Of a stretch of DNA of 64,000 bases, positions 48,247 to 60,699 are shown piece after piece; the first letter of the stretch is position 1; every line of letters begins with the position of its first letter. The stretch comes from Diogma glabrata. Taxonomy: Eukaryota; Arthropoda; Insecta; Diptera; Cylindrotomidae. The stretch is taken from NCBI GenBank assembly GCA_963693315.1, contig OY856187.1, forward strand, positions 379,849,306 through 379,913,305, written 5' to 3'. The notes under the pieces were generated by a model. It was given only the letters and a program-made list of their open reading frames with translations, did not search any database and was not told the DNA's origin. A program made the translations under genes and the position numbers.

Positions 48247-51115
48247 GTTGGGCTATTATTTTGAAAACGTACATCGAAAAAAAAACAACTATTTTTTAAA
48301 AATCTGAAATTTTGATATTTTGTTGGTATTGACGAAAGGAAAAAAGTAATTTCTGCTTTTATTTTTTGTGTACTCTGAATCGGAGTTATGCGCGGTTGAA
48401 TTTTGAGGCTTTTTCACGTAGTTTTTGGTAATGGTGGCAATGTTTTGTGAATAGGTGCCACAAATTTCATCCGAATTACGTATATTTTTGCAAGTAAAAA
48501 GGAAAATAATTGAATAATTGAAATAAGTAAGTTTAAAATTAATAACTTTTCTCGTTTCCGCTAGGCGGCGCGTAAAACCTTGGTTTACTTCAAAGCTCAT
48601 ATCTCAAAAAGTAGGCTTTTTTTTTTTTTGTTTTTCACAAATTTTAAAGTAAACATATGCAGCTATGAAATTGAGAAATAAAAAGTCAGCAATTCAATAT
48701 GGATTTTTTCTTACGATTTTTTAAAGTTTGGTATATGAAAAATTCACATGTGTTTTTTTATTAAGTTAATAATCCTGTACTAAATGTGGATCTAATAAAT
48801 TAAACATTTTATATTTTAACACCTGCAATAAATTTGAACCATTTTTTGTGTATTTCTGATTGAGAAACAGGTTTTTATTCAGAATAAGAATTGGAGATCC
48901 CAATGATCGAATTTTGTTATAATTTCAACATCACCAACACTAACATTAGAAAAAAACATTAAAAAAATATTTTTCCTATAAACATTATAATTTAATCAAT
49001 ATTATAAATAAATACATTAAAAAATTAATTTATATATTTTTTTTTGCCTTTAAATTGAAATATTTATGATCATCAGAAAAAGAAAACATTTTGGCAATTA
49101 TTTTATCGGGTGTAGTGTTATCCGGTAAAAAACAGTGGAATCCTTGAGTTCTTTGTTTTCTTCCAAGAACATTTCGTAGATGTCGGTGAGGGTCCATAAC
49201 ACCAACCGCTTTGATTTCTTAATTTTTGTCGATCCTTCTGTAATAGTAACAACATCTTTAAGGCCAGGCATTGTTCTACTAATTTCCTCTGATAAGAAGT
49301 ATGTTTGAATTTGTTTTACTATATTTTGTGACAAACTGTGCACTTGTTTGCTTTGAGGCCAACTGTCAGGACCTACTGTTTCCAACAGATCCATGGCGAA
49401 TTCTACCAGTCGTCTTGATGCATTAAATTCATCCTGGATACGTTGATTGGACCAAAATTTACGTGGTAGAGTTGTCAACAAAAGCACTTGTTTTGATTTA
49501 CAGCTGGCATCTTTAAACTCTTTTTAAGGTTCATAAGCCATGATGTATATTCACATTCTTCGTTTGGTGATAGCACTTTAACTGAATCTACTTGAAATAT
49601 TCTTTGACTTATTGCCGCTGTGACACTTGCAATTTTTTTATAACTTCCTGTTGTAATATGATTTTGTTTGATAGGAGATTCGGCTAAGCTTCCAAGAACA
49701 TTGTTAATATCTTCTAAAATGTCATTAAGTAGTTCAGGAACTGGTGGAGATATAGTATCAACCGAAACTGGTGATGGATCTAAAGATGCTGGAGGTATTT
49801 GAATATTTTCGTTCGTTGGAACATTTTCAACATCATGATTTATAGAAATAATTTCAGTATCGATAGTTTCCGAACATGAAAGCTGCTGTATAGAAAATAT
49901 TAGTTGCATATGAATTTTTATTCATTTTAATAAAATAATTAAATTTACCTTATTTTTATAGATATAAGTGCGACATGTTTCACATATAAACTGGTCATCA
50001 CGCAAAGTAAAATTTAGGGTCGCAGCTTTTTGAATAACAGCTGGTGTGACCAGTTTCACATTTTTTGATGTCCGCTGATGATTTTTGAGACCGTACAAGT
50101 TACAGCACAATTTGAAAGGCATTTCTATTATTATCTTTTCTAAACGTTATGTCTTCTAAATATTTTGGAATATAATTGATTATAAGGCAATTCAATCAAT
50201 ATATATATATACCCTTGAAATAGTTTTGACATAGGTAGAATCAGGTAAAATTAGGTAGGTACAATTTAATATATTTTGATTGGATGCAAGTATGATTTGG
50301 TCAAAAACCGTTTGTGGGCGTCATTAGAAATTTTAAATGTTAAAATTATGAGCCTCTAATGAGATTTTAATTAGTAAAAAGGGGCTGAATAGACATTTTT
50401 TAAAATGAATAAACATTTTACACACCCTTTTAATAATTTAAATTCCTTTATTTTACCACTTAACTTAAATTAATTTTTAATAAGTTTTTAACCATTTAAC
50501 CGCACAGAAAATGGTTCAAATTTATTGCAGGTGTTAAAATATGAAATGTTTAATTTATTAGATCCACATTTAGTACAGGATTATTAACTTAATAAAAAAA
50601 CACATGTGAATTTTTCATATACCAAACTTTAAAAAATCGTAAGAAAAAATCCATATTGAATTGCTGACTTTTTATTTCTTAATTTCATAGCTGCATATGT
50701 TTACTTTAAAATTTGTGAAAAACAAAAAAAAAAAAAAGCCTACTTTTTGAGATATGAGCTTTGAAGTAAATCAAGGTTTTACGCGCCGCCTAGCGGAAAA
50801 GAGAAAAGTTATTAATTTTAAACTTAATTATTTCAATTATTCAATTATTTTCCTTTTTACTTGCAAAAATATACGTAATTCGGATGAAATTTGTGGCACC
50901 TATTCACAAAACATTGCCACCATTACCAAAAACTACGTGAAAAAGCCTCAAAATTCAACCGCGCATAACTCCGATTCAGAGTACTCAAAAAATAAAAGCA
51001 GAAATTACTTTTTTCCTTTTGTCAATGCCAACAATATATCAAAATTTCAGATTTTTTAAAAATCAAAAATTTAAAAATCAACAAAAAAATGTACGTTTTC
51101 AAAATAATAGCCCAG
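48247..51115 (-). mobile_element. DNA transposon, element B: internally deleted relative of element A
   Basis: The ends GGGCTATTATTTTGAAAACG and the inverted repeats (48247 to about 48852; about 50504-51115) match element A. AGTT lies immediately outside both ends (48243-48246; 51116-51119), consistent with a 4-bp target duplication. It is in the opposite orientation to A. Compared with A, about 1.08 kb is missing at 49130: A positions about 15620-16705, including the whole catalytic core. It would depend on transposase made elsewhere. Confidence 0.88.
49098..50122 (-). pseudogene. Transposase remnant of element B, catalytic core deleted
   Basis: Exon 1 (50122 to about 49950) reads MPFKLCCNLYGLKNHQ and TLRDDQFICETCRTYIYKNK; it lacks the stop present in A. 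A likely 62-bp intron (GTAAAT to ACAG) follows. Next are the linker (ASLDPSPVSVDTISPP, IKQNHITTGSYKKIA) and PRKFWSNQRIQDEF. A frame break falls between 49475 and 49490. After MFLEENKE the sequence jumps to the transposase C-terminus in the wrong frame. It is useful as a less-decayed reference for the N-terminal half of A. Confidence 0.75.
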
Positions 51116-51243
51116 TTACTTCTTTCTGGCAATAAAAGAATCATAATATATTTTTTTTCTATAGATGGAAAGAGATAAAAATGCTGCATGGGATCCTGTA
51201 TTACTTCGGTCTGAAAGACCTAAGTATTACATTCATGAATGAA
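51116..51243 (+). other. Possible short exon remnant
   Basis: TTTTTTTTCTATAG, an acceptor-like signal ending at 51164, precedes ATGGAAAGAGATAAAAATGC. The open frame of 25 codons ends in TGA at about 51242. It is too short to identify. Confidence 0.2.
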
Positions 51244-52560
51244 ATTCTTACCCCCACTTTTTTTGGCATTTCTCGACGTTTTAGGACCTACTGATTCTAA
51301 AAAAGCACAAAAAAAAATGTATGTCTGTCTGTCGGCCGGCCGTCCGTCCGTCATTACCTACGCTGCAGGGAAAACGGCTGAAAGGATTTCAAAAATTTTT
51401 TTTTCTAAAAATAGGTATTCACAAGGGACAGGTCCGAAAGGACGCTAGGGACAGGTCCGAAAGGACATAAATGTACTGGAAGTGTGTCAAAAAAATCATT
51501 ATGTGTGGCAAAAATAGCAAATTGTCATATTTTTGGCTTAAAAAACGTTTATTTTAAGTGATTACGAGTAGGAACATTAAATTTGGAGAAATCTTGATGG
51601 TCGGGATTGGTATGTGAGATCAAAAACTAGATTATTGCATTATAAGTTTGTCAAAAAAAATGTTGTCAAGTGTGTCAAAAGAAAGGTTTTTATTTATTTT
51701 TAGCCAATTTTTTAGAAAAAAATAAAATTAATAGTTTGTATGACATGATATATTATTATTATTATAGAGAATTATGGCATTATAAGTTTGTCAAAAAATA
51801 ATGTCAAGTGTGTCAAAAAACGATTTTATTTATTTTTAGGCAATTTTTTGGAAAAAAAATGTAGCTGTTTTTATGACGTAAATTTAATTTAAAAATGAAA
51901 TTGGACATGCAAATTTTTGCATTTGTTATAGTTTTTGAAATATTTTTGGAATTTTGAAAAAGTTAGTATCTTTGATTTTGTAATAATTTTTGCAATATTT
52001 TAAGAATTTTGGCAAAAGTTTTAATTTTTGATTTTGTAAGAATTTTTGGAATATTTTTAGAATTTTGAAAAATTTTTAATTTTTGATATTATTATAATTT
52101 TTGGAATTTTGAAAAAAATTTTTATTTTTTTATTTTGTAATAATTTTTGCAATATTTTTAGAATTTTGGAAAAACTTTGAATTTTTAAGAATTTTTGAAA
52201 TATTGTTGGAATTTAGAAAAGTTTAAATATTTGATTTTATTCTAATTTTTGGAATATTTTTGGAATTTTGAAAAAGTTTGATTTCATTGAATTTAGAAAT
52301 ATTTTTGGAATTTTGATTATAATTTTCCGGCAACGTATTGATGTTTCGTGTTAGTTTTGTAATAAATTTCTAAACAGAGATTGAAAAAAATACTTGTACT
52401 TTAACAAAGAGTTATGTTTGATATACATCGCTGCCCAAAACTAAAAACCATGCCGTCATAAAAGTATTTTGCCGAAAACTATATCAAAATCCTTAACCCA
52501 GACCGAAGTCTTGATATCTCAGAGCTGTGAGATTTCAGCCCCTCCATATTTTTAATATTA
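51244..52560 (+). repeat. Dispersed repeat X, copy 2
   Basis: It repeats copy 1 in inverted order: the ATGTCTGTCTGTCGGCCGG block (51318), GTGTCAAAAAAATCATTATG, the AT-rich array (51900-52330), and the 85-bp CGAAAACTATATC block (52467-52550). That block has the same plus-strand orientation as in copy 1, although the rest of the repeat is inverted. GGGACAGGTCCGAAAGGAC is tandemly doubled at 51420-51465. Confidence 0.75.
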
Positions 52561-52699
52561 GAATGATAAAGTTTTTAAAGCAATTAATCATTTTTCTTTA
52601 TTACTAAGGTATCAACAATTTTTTTGTTCGACAAATCAACGAAGGCTTTTTTTAAGCTTTGAGCAATTCAGGGTATGAGTCAAAATAAAAAATGAAAAT

Positions 52700-53700
52700 T
52701 TTAGTATATTGAATAGATGCTTGATTGTTAGTTATTTTTTAGTGAGTATCAAATTTTATAAATATTAGATTTATTAGAAGAGGGTTTTGTGCAAAGTGCG
52801 ATTTCCCTTTGGGTGAAATAACATTTTAGCAATCGATAAAAGCTTGAGATTAAGATTCGATATCTCATTCAAATTAAAGCAAGGTTTAAATGAAGAGTGA
52901 AAATGGCTTAAACCCCTGAAGGCTGAAAATCAAATTTCACTGGTTTAATCTATTATGATTTGCAAATTTGTGCACTCTACAGTCTACACACTTTGTCAAC
53001 CATCATTTCAAAACAAAAACGAAAACTATTTAAATGGTTATTATAAAAGATTTGTTTCAATTCTAAGAAAAAAATTTTAAATAGAAATTTTACAATGCCA
53101 CCGGTATAGAAACAAATGAGACAGTATTTAAATAACCAATTGCATATGGAAAGAGTTATAGTAGAAATCAATTAAAAGTGTGAATAAAAGAAGCAAAACA
53201 CTACTAAATTGAGAAATAACGTACAACAAATCAAGATTTAAACCAAATCTGGAGCAAACACATTGGTGACAGCGGTAAAATAATTAGTTGTTAAAATGAG
53301 TTTTAAACGAGCTAAAACCATTGAAGCCAAAGAAATAATTAGAGCAAAAGAGATCATCAATAACATGGAACAGGAATAAATTGCTAGTGCTGCATCGAGA
53401 ATTGCAGGAAAAATAGCGAATCAATAATTACTTCCTTAGAAGTAGTAAACACGAATATGACTAAAAAATTAACCAATATTAACCAATTTACAGAAAAAAT
53501 CAGCTTCAACTTCATCCATCAAACAAATAATGGACCAGAAGGTTCTTGAAATATAGACCTCGTCTCATGCACAAATGAACAACAACCGAGATTATCAAAA
53601 AGTAATGGAGTTGAAGCAAAAAGAGTTAGAATGTAAAAACGAGTAAAGTAGATGGTTTCAACAGAAGTAAATATTAAGAAGAAGCAACTAGTCACTATAG
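52700..53700 (+). mobile_element. Possible LTR retrotransposon 5' end with gag-like start
   Basis: AATAAAAG (53182) is followed by a CA-ending stretch (AGCAAACACA, about 53263). TGGTGACAGCGG (53266) then resembles a tRNA primer-binding site. An ATG at 53296 opens MSFKRAKTIEAKEIIRAKEI, which stops after 27 codons and continues in frame with IASAASRIAGKIANQ. A hydrophilic frame-shifting region follows to about 53650. No second LTR, protease or RT is found. The call is weak. Confidence 0.25.
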
Positions 53701-55494
53701 AAACGTGACATACTGACGCATGTTTAGGTAGTGTTTAGCAGTTACTTGATAGACATATTTTAATAAGAGTAAATGAACATTTTTTTATTCTATTTCTTGA
53801 CGTGCTGCCATATATGAAACAAAACTTCAGATTGAAAAGTAAAAATTGTTCACGATATATTAATCAAACTTGATGGCAGTGACTATGAAAAAAAATCAAA
53901 ACACGCATTAAATGTAAGATTGTGTAACAGAAAACACCAGTTTGTGGTTTTTTTTTCTTTTAAATCAAATTGAAAATTTTTTTCCGTAAACAACTTTCGA
54001 CTTTATCCATAAACATACTCCCTACTTTTTCTAATAACATTCAGTTAAATTCACTACTCAGGTTGTCTTGATAATTTTCTTTTCAAGTATATAAATTTAT
54101 GTAATATACAAGAAATATGTGCCTTCTGGTTATGTGTCTGACATTGGTACAGAAATCGTTGTACTGTATAAATAACTCAATCTTACAAAATATTGTTAAT
54201 ACATTTACTATTTATTTGTAAAACGTAAGCAGGTAAAAAGTATTTGTGTCAACAAGAAATAATCGTGACTGCATGGAAAACTAGTTTTAATTTTTACAAT
54301 TATGATAATGATTTGCGAACAGTTACAGATTTAAAAGAGATATATGTATCACTCATAAAGGTAAGTTAAAAGGAAATTGGTTTGAACTTTAAAATGACTG
54401 TTAAATATTTCCGATAAATAAACCATTATTAAACAACAGATAAAACCATGTTTATTATTGTTTTCATTTGCTTAAAATTCAAATAAAAATTTATGGTTCC
54501 ATTTATTTGAGCGATCACAAATGTTACCTAAAATGAATGAAAATAACTTCCGGCTCCGGTTAACTCAAATTTTTGAAAAGTATTTACCCAGAGATATCTA
54601 GAACGAACGTGTTTAACGAAGATTTCAGAACTGACTAGATTAAACCTTAATTACTTGTGGCGATAACTTCCAGTTCCAACAAATAAAAAAAAGGAAGTTC
54701 AACTACTAAAACCCGGCTACTGTAAAATCTCGCTCTAAAATAAATAAAACAATATTCGCGGTAAGGTTAATTCGTACGAAAAAAAGCATGTTTTTGTGAA
54801 TTTTTTGTGACGACACAGTTAAAATCTCTTTATTAAAACCAATAGTTCATTAAAGTATGACATTTGAAAAATATTGTATAAAATTTTCATGAAAAAGTAT
54901 TAAAAAACACGGCAATGGCAGCAATTATTCGGACGTGTCTCGGAAAAAAGTAGAATTGCGGTGCCCCTCATAAATTGGTGCTGGATCATCCGAAATCAAA
55001 AAATCAAAGTTCATTCGTTAGATAATAGTTTTCTCAAGGTAACGCTGGAAAGGTTTTTCGAAACTTTAATTTTTCACTTTTTTGGAACACTTTGAAGGGA
55101 AAACGCGATTTTTTGCGAAAAAAATCGGCTAATTTGTTATTGTAAAAAGTGTAAAATTGTATGGATTGCAAAAAGTTTCATAATTTGCACCATCATTTTT
55201 TAGATTCAGTTCTTATATTATTCTTGATGGGAGATTTTCCATCGGAGTGATGTTATATCACAAATAATTTACTGAATTAATTGAAACACAGAACCTTCTT
55301 CTTTTTTAAGTCGGTTAAAAATACTCGTAACTTCGTCAATCTTGCTCCAATCGACTTAAGATTATGACACAATACTCTTAAAATATTATCCATTCAATTA
55401 AAAAAAATAGAAAAAAATGCAAAAAGAAAAAATTTTAATACCTAAAATATTTTTATTTTTTTTGTTTTTTTGTTAATCTTAACAAAATTCGAAA
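53701..55494. other. No gene recognised
   Basis: AT-rich sequence; no frame above background and no repeat shared with the rest of the window that I can see. Confidence 0.4.
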
Positions 55495-55740
55495 AAAAAT
55501 ATTTAGCTGGAAGTGACAAACAGGAATTTGGTACGCAAATGCAATATTGGAAACAGTACTAAAACCTTATCTGCCAGATCTCAATAAGATTGATAGCCGG
55601 TAAGAGAAGTTATTCAGAATTCAAATAAACAGGTGTTTGGAAGACCCATTATGTCCAATTTTGAAATGAATTCAGATTTTCCATTTTCAAGTGAACCCTA
55701 ATCATACACAAAACTTTCATTAAGATTGCATGCGTTTTTA
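55495..55740 (-). repeat. Solo fragment of the inverted-arm repeat
   Basis: AGCTGGAAGTGACAAACAGG through ATTTTCAAGTGAACC matches 44405-44640 of the right arm in the same orientation. It is far outside the giant inverted repeat, showing that the repeat is dispersed. Confidence 0.8.
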
Positions 55741-56139
55741 ATAGCCCACCCTTCAATACGAGCCGGATTTCTGTCAAAAACATGATACCATCATGGATTA
55801 GTATGCAGAGGAGGGATACAATAGACAGGAGTATATTAGTTTATTATAATTAACCCCACAAAACCTTGTTTTTTTTCGTTTAAAATAAAAGTTTTATTAT
55901 TTTAATTTTATTCTTTTTAATCATTGAATATTTTAGCATTATTTTAGTTTTCGATTTCTATTTTATTTTTGTTGTTGTTGTTATGTTAAAATTATTTTGC
56001 ATTGTTCTTCATCCTGTTCAAAGCGTTCTTATTAACTAAGAGAACAATTGTAATCATTTTATTTCTATATCAATTATTTATAATTAAATTCAATTTTTCG
56101 ATTTGAAAATAAGAAAGATGTATATTGGTCCAGACAACG

Positions 56140-57110
56140 TATGCTCCAAAAAAGTTGTAAAGAGAATTGATTGGAACACAATTTTTGAATTCGTAACTTT
56201 GTTTGGACTAGTTAGGAGGTGAACAAATCAAAATTCCCCGCCCGTAGCCCTTAAGTCGGGGGTGGGGGGTTTGAAAGTTTCATTTTTCGGTTTTTTTCTT
56301 ATATCTCGAAAACTATGCGTCCTACCGACATGACCACTTCTTTACAATGTTTGGAGGAAATGTTGTTTTGCTACTTCCTCAGTAGGAGGAAGACAAGAGA
56401 TATTAGGCTTGATGGTGGCCACCGATTTCAAGAATTACTTGTACCTGTAGGCATTGAGGGTGACCTCTTTCGCTGGAGCTCCAAACCACCTCAAGAAGCA
56501 GGTCGACTTGCCTTTTGTACTTAAGTATATATATTCTAAAATGAGTATCTGTGCTATTTAGAAGTCCAATACTGAATATGTGTACATAATGGTGCATATT
56601 TCGACCAATACGTTGATCAGGAGTTGTGAAAAATTGATAGATTCATTAGTTGACAGTTGTCGCAAAGCTTCAGATTTTACGCTCAATACTGAAACTGCTG
56701 TAACATTTGAAAAAAATAGATAAAATAGTAGAGTAAGTAATACACATTATTGAAAAGAATGCTCTACAACCCTATGGCCAGCATTTAGTTTTTCGGTGCA
56801 TCGTTGAAAAGTTATCCGGCCAAAAACAGCCGGTCAAAAAACAACAGAATTTCAAGGGCGGATATCTCGAAAACTATACAAGATATCAAAAACGTGATTC
56901 AGTAAAACTTATAGCAAATTTAATCAGCTTTTATTTTGTTTCGAGTGGTGACGACGGTAGGACACATAGTTTTCGAGATCTAAGCAAAAAACCGAAAAAT
57001 GAGACATGACAGGAAATTTTGGATCTCTTGAAAAAATATTTTTTGCCTCACCTTACCTCAAAGTATCGAAGTGCTTTTCTAGCATTGACAATATCATTGT
57101 CTATCTTAGG
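56140..57110. repeat. Inverted repeat of about 60 bp spanning 56275-57003
   Basis: TTCGGTTTTTTTCTTATATC with CTCGAAAACTATGCGTCC (56285-56325) is mirrored by GACACATAGTTTTCGAGATC and AAAAAACCGAAAAATG (56960-57003). Between them lies a GC-richer patch (56315-56520) open for 69 codons without a known motif. Possibly a small inverted-repeat element. Confidence 0.45.
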
Positions 57111-57114
57111 GTAA

Positions 57115-57384
57115 TCTAAAAGAATTATTTGCTGTGATATTATAACACTACCATCGGCTCATTTCTCACCTGGAAAATACAGCCACTGCTATGTACAAAA
57201 TTTGTTGTTGAATTGGTCTAAAAAAGATAGAAAGGGTTATCTTTACGTGGCAAACGATTGTTGTATTGAGTTTGATACTACTAAAAGTAGTATAATAAAT
57301 GCTTCTATACATCCTAGCAAGGGTACGTCAAAATTTGTATTAAAATTAAAATCGATTGCAGTTATTGGGCCTGCACTACAGTAG
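57115..57384 (+). pseudogene. Unrecognised 89-codon open frame, probably a gene fragment
   Basis: The frame is open from 57115 (after a TAA) to a TAG at 57382-57384. It reads like real protein: ITLPSAHFSPGKYSHCYVQN, then LYVANDCCIEFDTTKSS and SKFVLKLKSIAVIGPAL. Residue use is balanced, unlike the Asn/Lys/Ile/Phe-rich noise around it. No start codon is obvious at the left end. It may be an exon or a broken gene. I cannot name a family. Confidence 0.4.
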
Positions 57385-57580
57385 TACTCCTCCAAACAAA
57401 TTACCACAATCGAAACAAGTATTCCAACTTTTGAGCGAGAGTCACAAGTTCACTATTTATCCGTTATCGATTGAACATTTCTGATGTATTGTTAGAGGTT
57501 CTGAGTTCGTTCGTTTAGATGGATAATAAACCATTTCCTCGCCAGCTCGATTAAATTGTCTAATTTACTTCATATATTAA

Positions 57581-59399
57581 CATTGTGCGACAGCCCAAAT
57601 CCGCTGGGGTTCTGACTACCAGGAAAAGTTATATCGGTCAAAAAAAAGATATATGTGTCTCGGCGTTTCGCTTGGTCACGTCTAGGAATCGAGATATTTC
57701 GATTTGAAGTTAGTAAGTATCATATAGGGGAAATTGTCACGTTTGGGGGTCTTTTTTTCACATACCTCGACAACGACTAGTTCGATTTTGCTGAAACAAA
57801 CTTAGAAATTAAGAATTACAATTCTTTTAATCTACTGATATACTATACTGAAAAATTAACGAAAAAATAAAAAAATAAGAAATAAAATAAATTAAAATAA
57901 AAAAAAATAAAATAAATAAATAAATAAAATGAAAATAATAACATGAAATGAAAAAATAATAAAAATAATAAAATAAAAATAAAATAAAAGTACAAAAAAA
58001 TGAAATAAAAAAACATAATAAATAAATAAAATAAATAATAAATAAATAATAAATAAACAATAAATAAATAACAAATAAATAATAAATAAAGAATAAATAA
58101 ATAATAATAATAAATAATAATAATAAATAATAATAAAAAACAATAATAATAATAGTAATAAATAATAATAATAAATAATAATAAATAATAATAATAATAT
58201 AATAAAATTTAATAAAAATATAAAAATATAAAATAAAATTATAATAAAAATAATAAAATAAAATAATAATATAAAATAAATAAATATAAATAAAAAAAAA
58301 TAAAAAAGAAATAAAAGATAGAAAATAGAAAATAAAAAAGTAAAAATAAATAAAATCAATCAATCGATCTTTGTATACAATCTATTCAATTCACTAATTG
58401 ACTGTTCTGAATTGTTATCAAAATTCAATTTCAATGTTCCTTGTCGTAACAACAGAATATGCTAAACTTTTTATGTTTCTGCCAGTAAATCTAATTTCAA
58501 ATTTTTCAGTATATTAAATAGATTAATGACGCAGTGCAATAAATTCATCGAAATTGATATTTTTAATATAGCAAAATTAAATGATTTTAAAAAAATAAGC
58601 TTGTTAACCAACCAAGTCCTCATTCCTTCACCCACACTTTGATTCACATTTGAAAATTTAAAATAGTATAAAATAATATATAATAGAATAAAATATAAAA
58701 GCAAATAAAAAAAAAAGAAAAAGAAAAAAAAATATAACAATAACAAAATATAATTAATCAATATTCATAACAGATATAAACTAACCAATATATAATAAGA
58801 AATTTACTAAATAGAATAAAATTAAATAAACAAAACAAGGTAAAAAAGATAAAAAACAAATAATAATAATAGTAACAATATAATATTAAAAACTAACAAA
58901 TATATAACAAAAAATTAAATTATACATATTGCATAAATTGGATTGTAATCCGTCTTCTAATCGTCTTAAAATAAAACAAATAAAACTTTACACTTTTTCC
59001 CGTTTTGAATTTTTTATGATTTTTTTAAAATACAATTTTTTTATTTTTTACGTAAAAAAATTATTTTTTTTCTTCATAAATTTATTTATAACTGCGAAAC
59101 TGTTGATTGTGTAAAGAAATAGTATAAAAGTAGATTAAAGAAATTGTTATTCTTAAATTTTCTAAACTTGTTTCAGTAAAATCGGACTAGTCGTTCTCGA
59201 GTAAGATAAAAAAAAAAGACCCCCAAACGTGACAATTTCCCCTATATGATACCTACTAACTTCAAATCGATATATCTCGATTCCTAGACGTGACCCAGTG
59301 AAACGCCGGGACACGTATAACTTTTTTTTGACCGATATAACTTTTCCCAGTAGTCAGAACCCCAGCGGATCCCTGACACCTACCATTTGTCGCACAGTG
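57581..59399. mobile_element. 1.8 kb inverted-repeat element with a microsatellite core
   Basis: The ends CATTGTGCGACA and TGTCGCACAGTG (inverse CACTGTGCGACA) begin inverted repeats of about 250 bp (57581-57835; 59145-59399). These share GGGGTTCTGACTAC, GATATAACTTTT-type words and CACGTTTGGGGGTC. TAA flanks both sides (57578-57580; 59400-59402), a 3-bp duplication. The core is almost entirely AAT/AAAT-type simple sequence plus AT-rich filler. No transposase. Confidence 0.8.
57855..58345. repeat. AAT/AAAT microsatellite
   Basis: About 490 bp of interleaved AATA and AAT repeats with almost no C or G on the plus strand. The long Phe/Ile/Tyr frames on the minus strand are artefacts of this. Confidence 0.95.
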
Positions 59400-59446
59400 T
59401 AATTAGAAACTTAAAAGATGTGGATACTATACTATGTGCTATACTT

Positions 59447-59730
59447 TCACAAAATTCTAATAGTATTCCAAAAATTATTACCAAATCTAAAATTGAAACT
59501 TTTTTCAAAATTCCAAAAATATTGCAAAATTATAATTCAAAAATTCAAACTTATTTTCCAACAATTTATATTATTCAAAAGTCGAGGAATCTGGAATCAA
59601 GAAAAATTACTCTTTTTGCCAAACTTGTTGGGAGGAGTTGAAACTGGACAGAACCATATTCCATGTCCAATTTTATGTTCATTACATTTTATGTCATACA
59701 AATAACACTAATTTACAAGAAAATAAATAA
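59447..59730 (-). repeat. Dispersed repeat X, partial copy 3
   Basis: The AT-rich array (AAAATTCTAATAGTATTCC) runs into CCATGTCCAATTTTATG and TACATTTTATGTCATACAAA, as at 3990-4080 of copy 1. Confidence 0.65.
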
Positions 59731-60690
59731 ATAAATGAATCCCTAAATAGAGGTCCATAAATTTTCTTATGGATTTTGACCTACTGATCACGATGATATT
59801 CGTTTTCATAATTCTCATTCAAAATAAGTCAAAAAAAATTGAAAAATTCACGATTTTTATAAATTTTCCATATTCAACGTCATAAATTTTGAATAAAAAT
59901 GATTGTAATTTTTTTTAATTTCTTAGTCTATAGTAAATTCAATTGTTCAAATATCCAAGATAAAAAACACGAATATTGGTGCAGTTTGCACCAAGTTATT
60001 TAAGTTTTATATTAGATATAAGTAGTAGAACAGTCGTTATGGTCCTGAAATCGAAATTTAGAACAATAGAAGGCATTTGTTAGCTCTATTTTATAACAAA
60101 AAAAACAAATTAAATGTTAAAATATATTTGAATTTATATTTGAAAAAAATTTATTTAAACTCTACGCCAAATCAAAGCTACGCCAACATGATTCAAAATA
60201 CACAGAAAAATTCAAATATTTTCGTGATAAAAACGCAAAAACGCATTTTATCGTTTTGGCGCTTCAAATAATAATTTAAAGTAAAAACGTTATCGTTTAC
60301 AAAACTTGTATGTATATTTAGAAATAATGTGATGACGCAATAAAAAATTCGATCATTTAACCCTTGCGCTCCCACTGACAAAACCTATTCGTAACACAAC
60401 GTTAAGACGTCAAATTGAACATTTTCTCCGTTGTACCATCTTGAAAATATTAAGTTTACATAACTATTTTTCGGCATCCACGGTTAACACCATTCGATTA
60501 TATGCCGAAATAATGAAGATATGCTGTTCTTATAAATGGTGTGATTTTTCAGCAGTATGAGTTTAGACTATTTCTACATTTGAAACTTCTTGACGACACC
60601 ATTTATATAGTACAGTCAATAAAGCGAGGAAATCGACCGAATAAAATAGTTTCTTATAGGAAGATGAATCAAACATTTTTTTTTGCATTA
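59731..60690. other. No gene recognised
   Basis: AT-rich; one short frame (60077-60271) without motif. Confidence 0.4.
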
Positions 60691-60699
60691 GCTTCTATG

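Noticed and set aside
56315..56524. 69-codon frame between the inverted words at 56285 and 56960
   Set aside because: GC-richer than the surroundings but without a recognisable domain and open also on the other strand. Kept only as a note in the repeat entry.
57827..58363. Long hydrophobic minus-strand frames rich in Phe, Ile, Tyr
   Set aside because: Translation of the AAT/AAAT microsatellite on the opposite strand.
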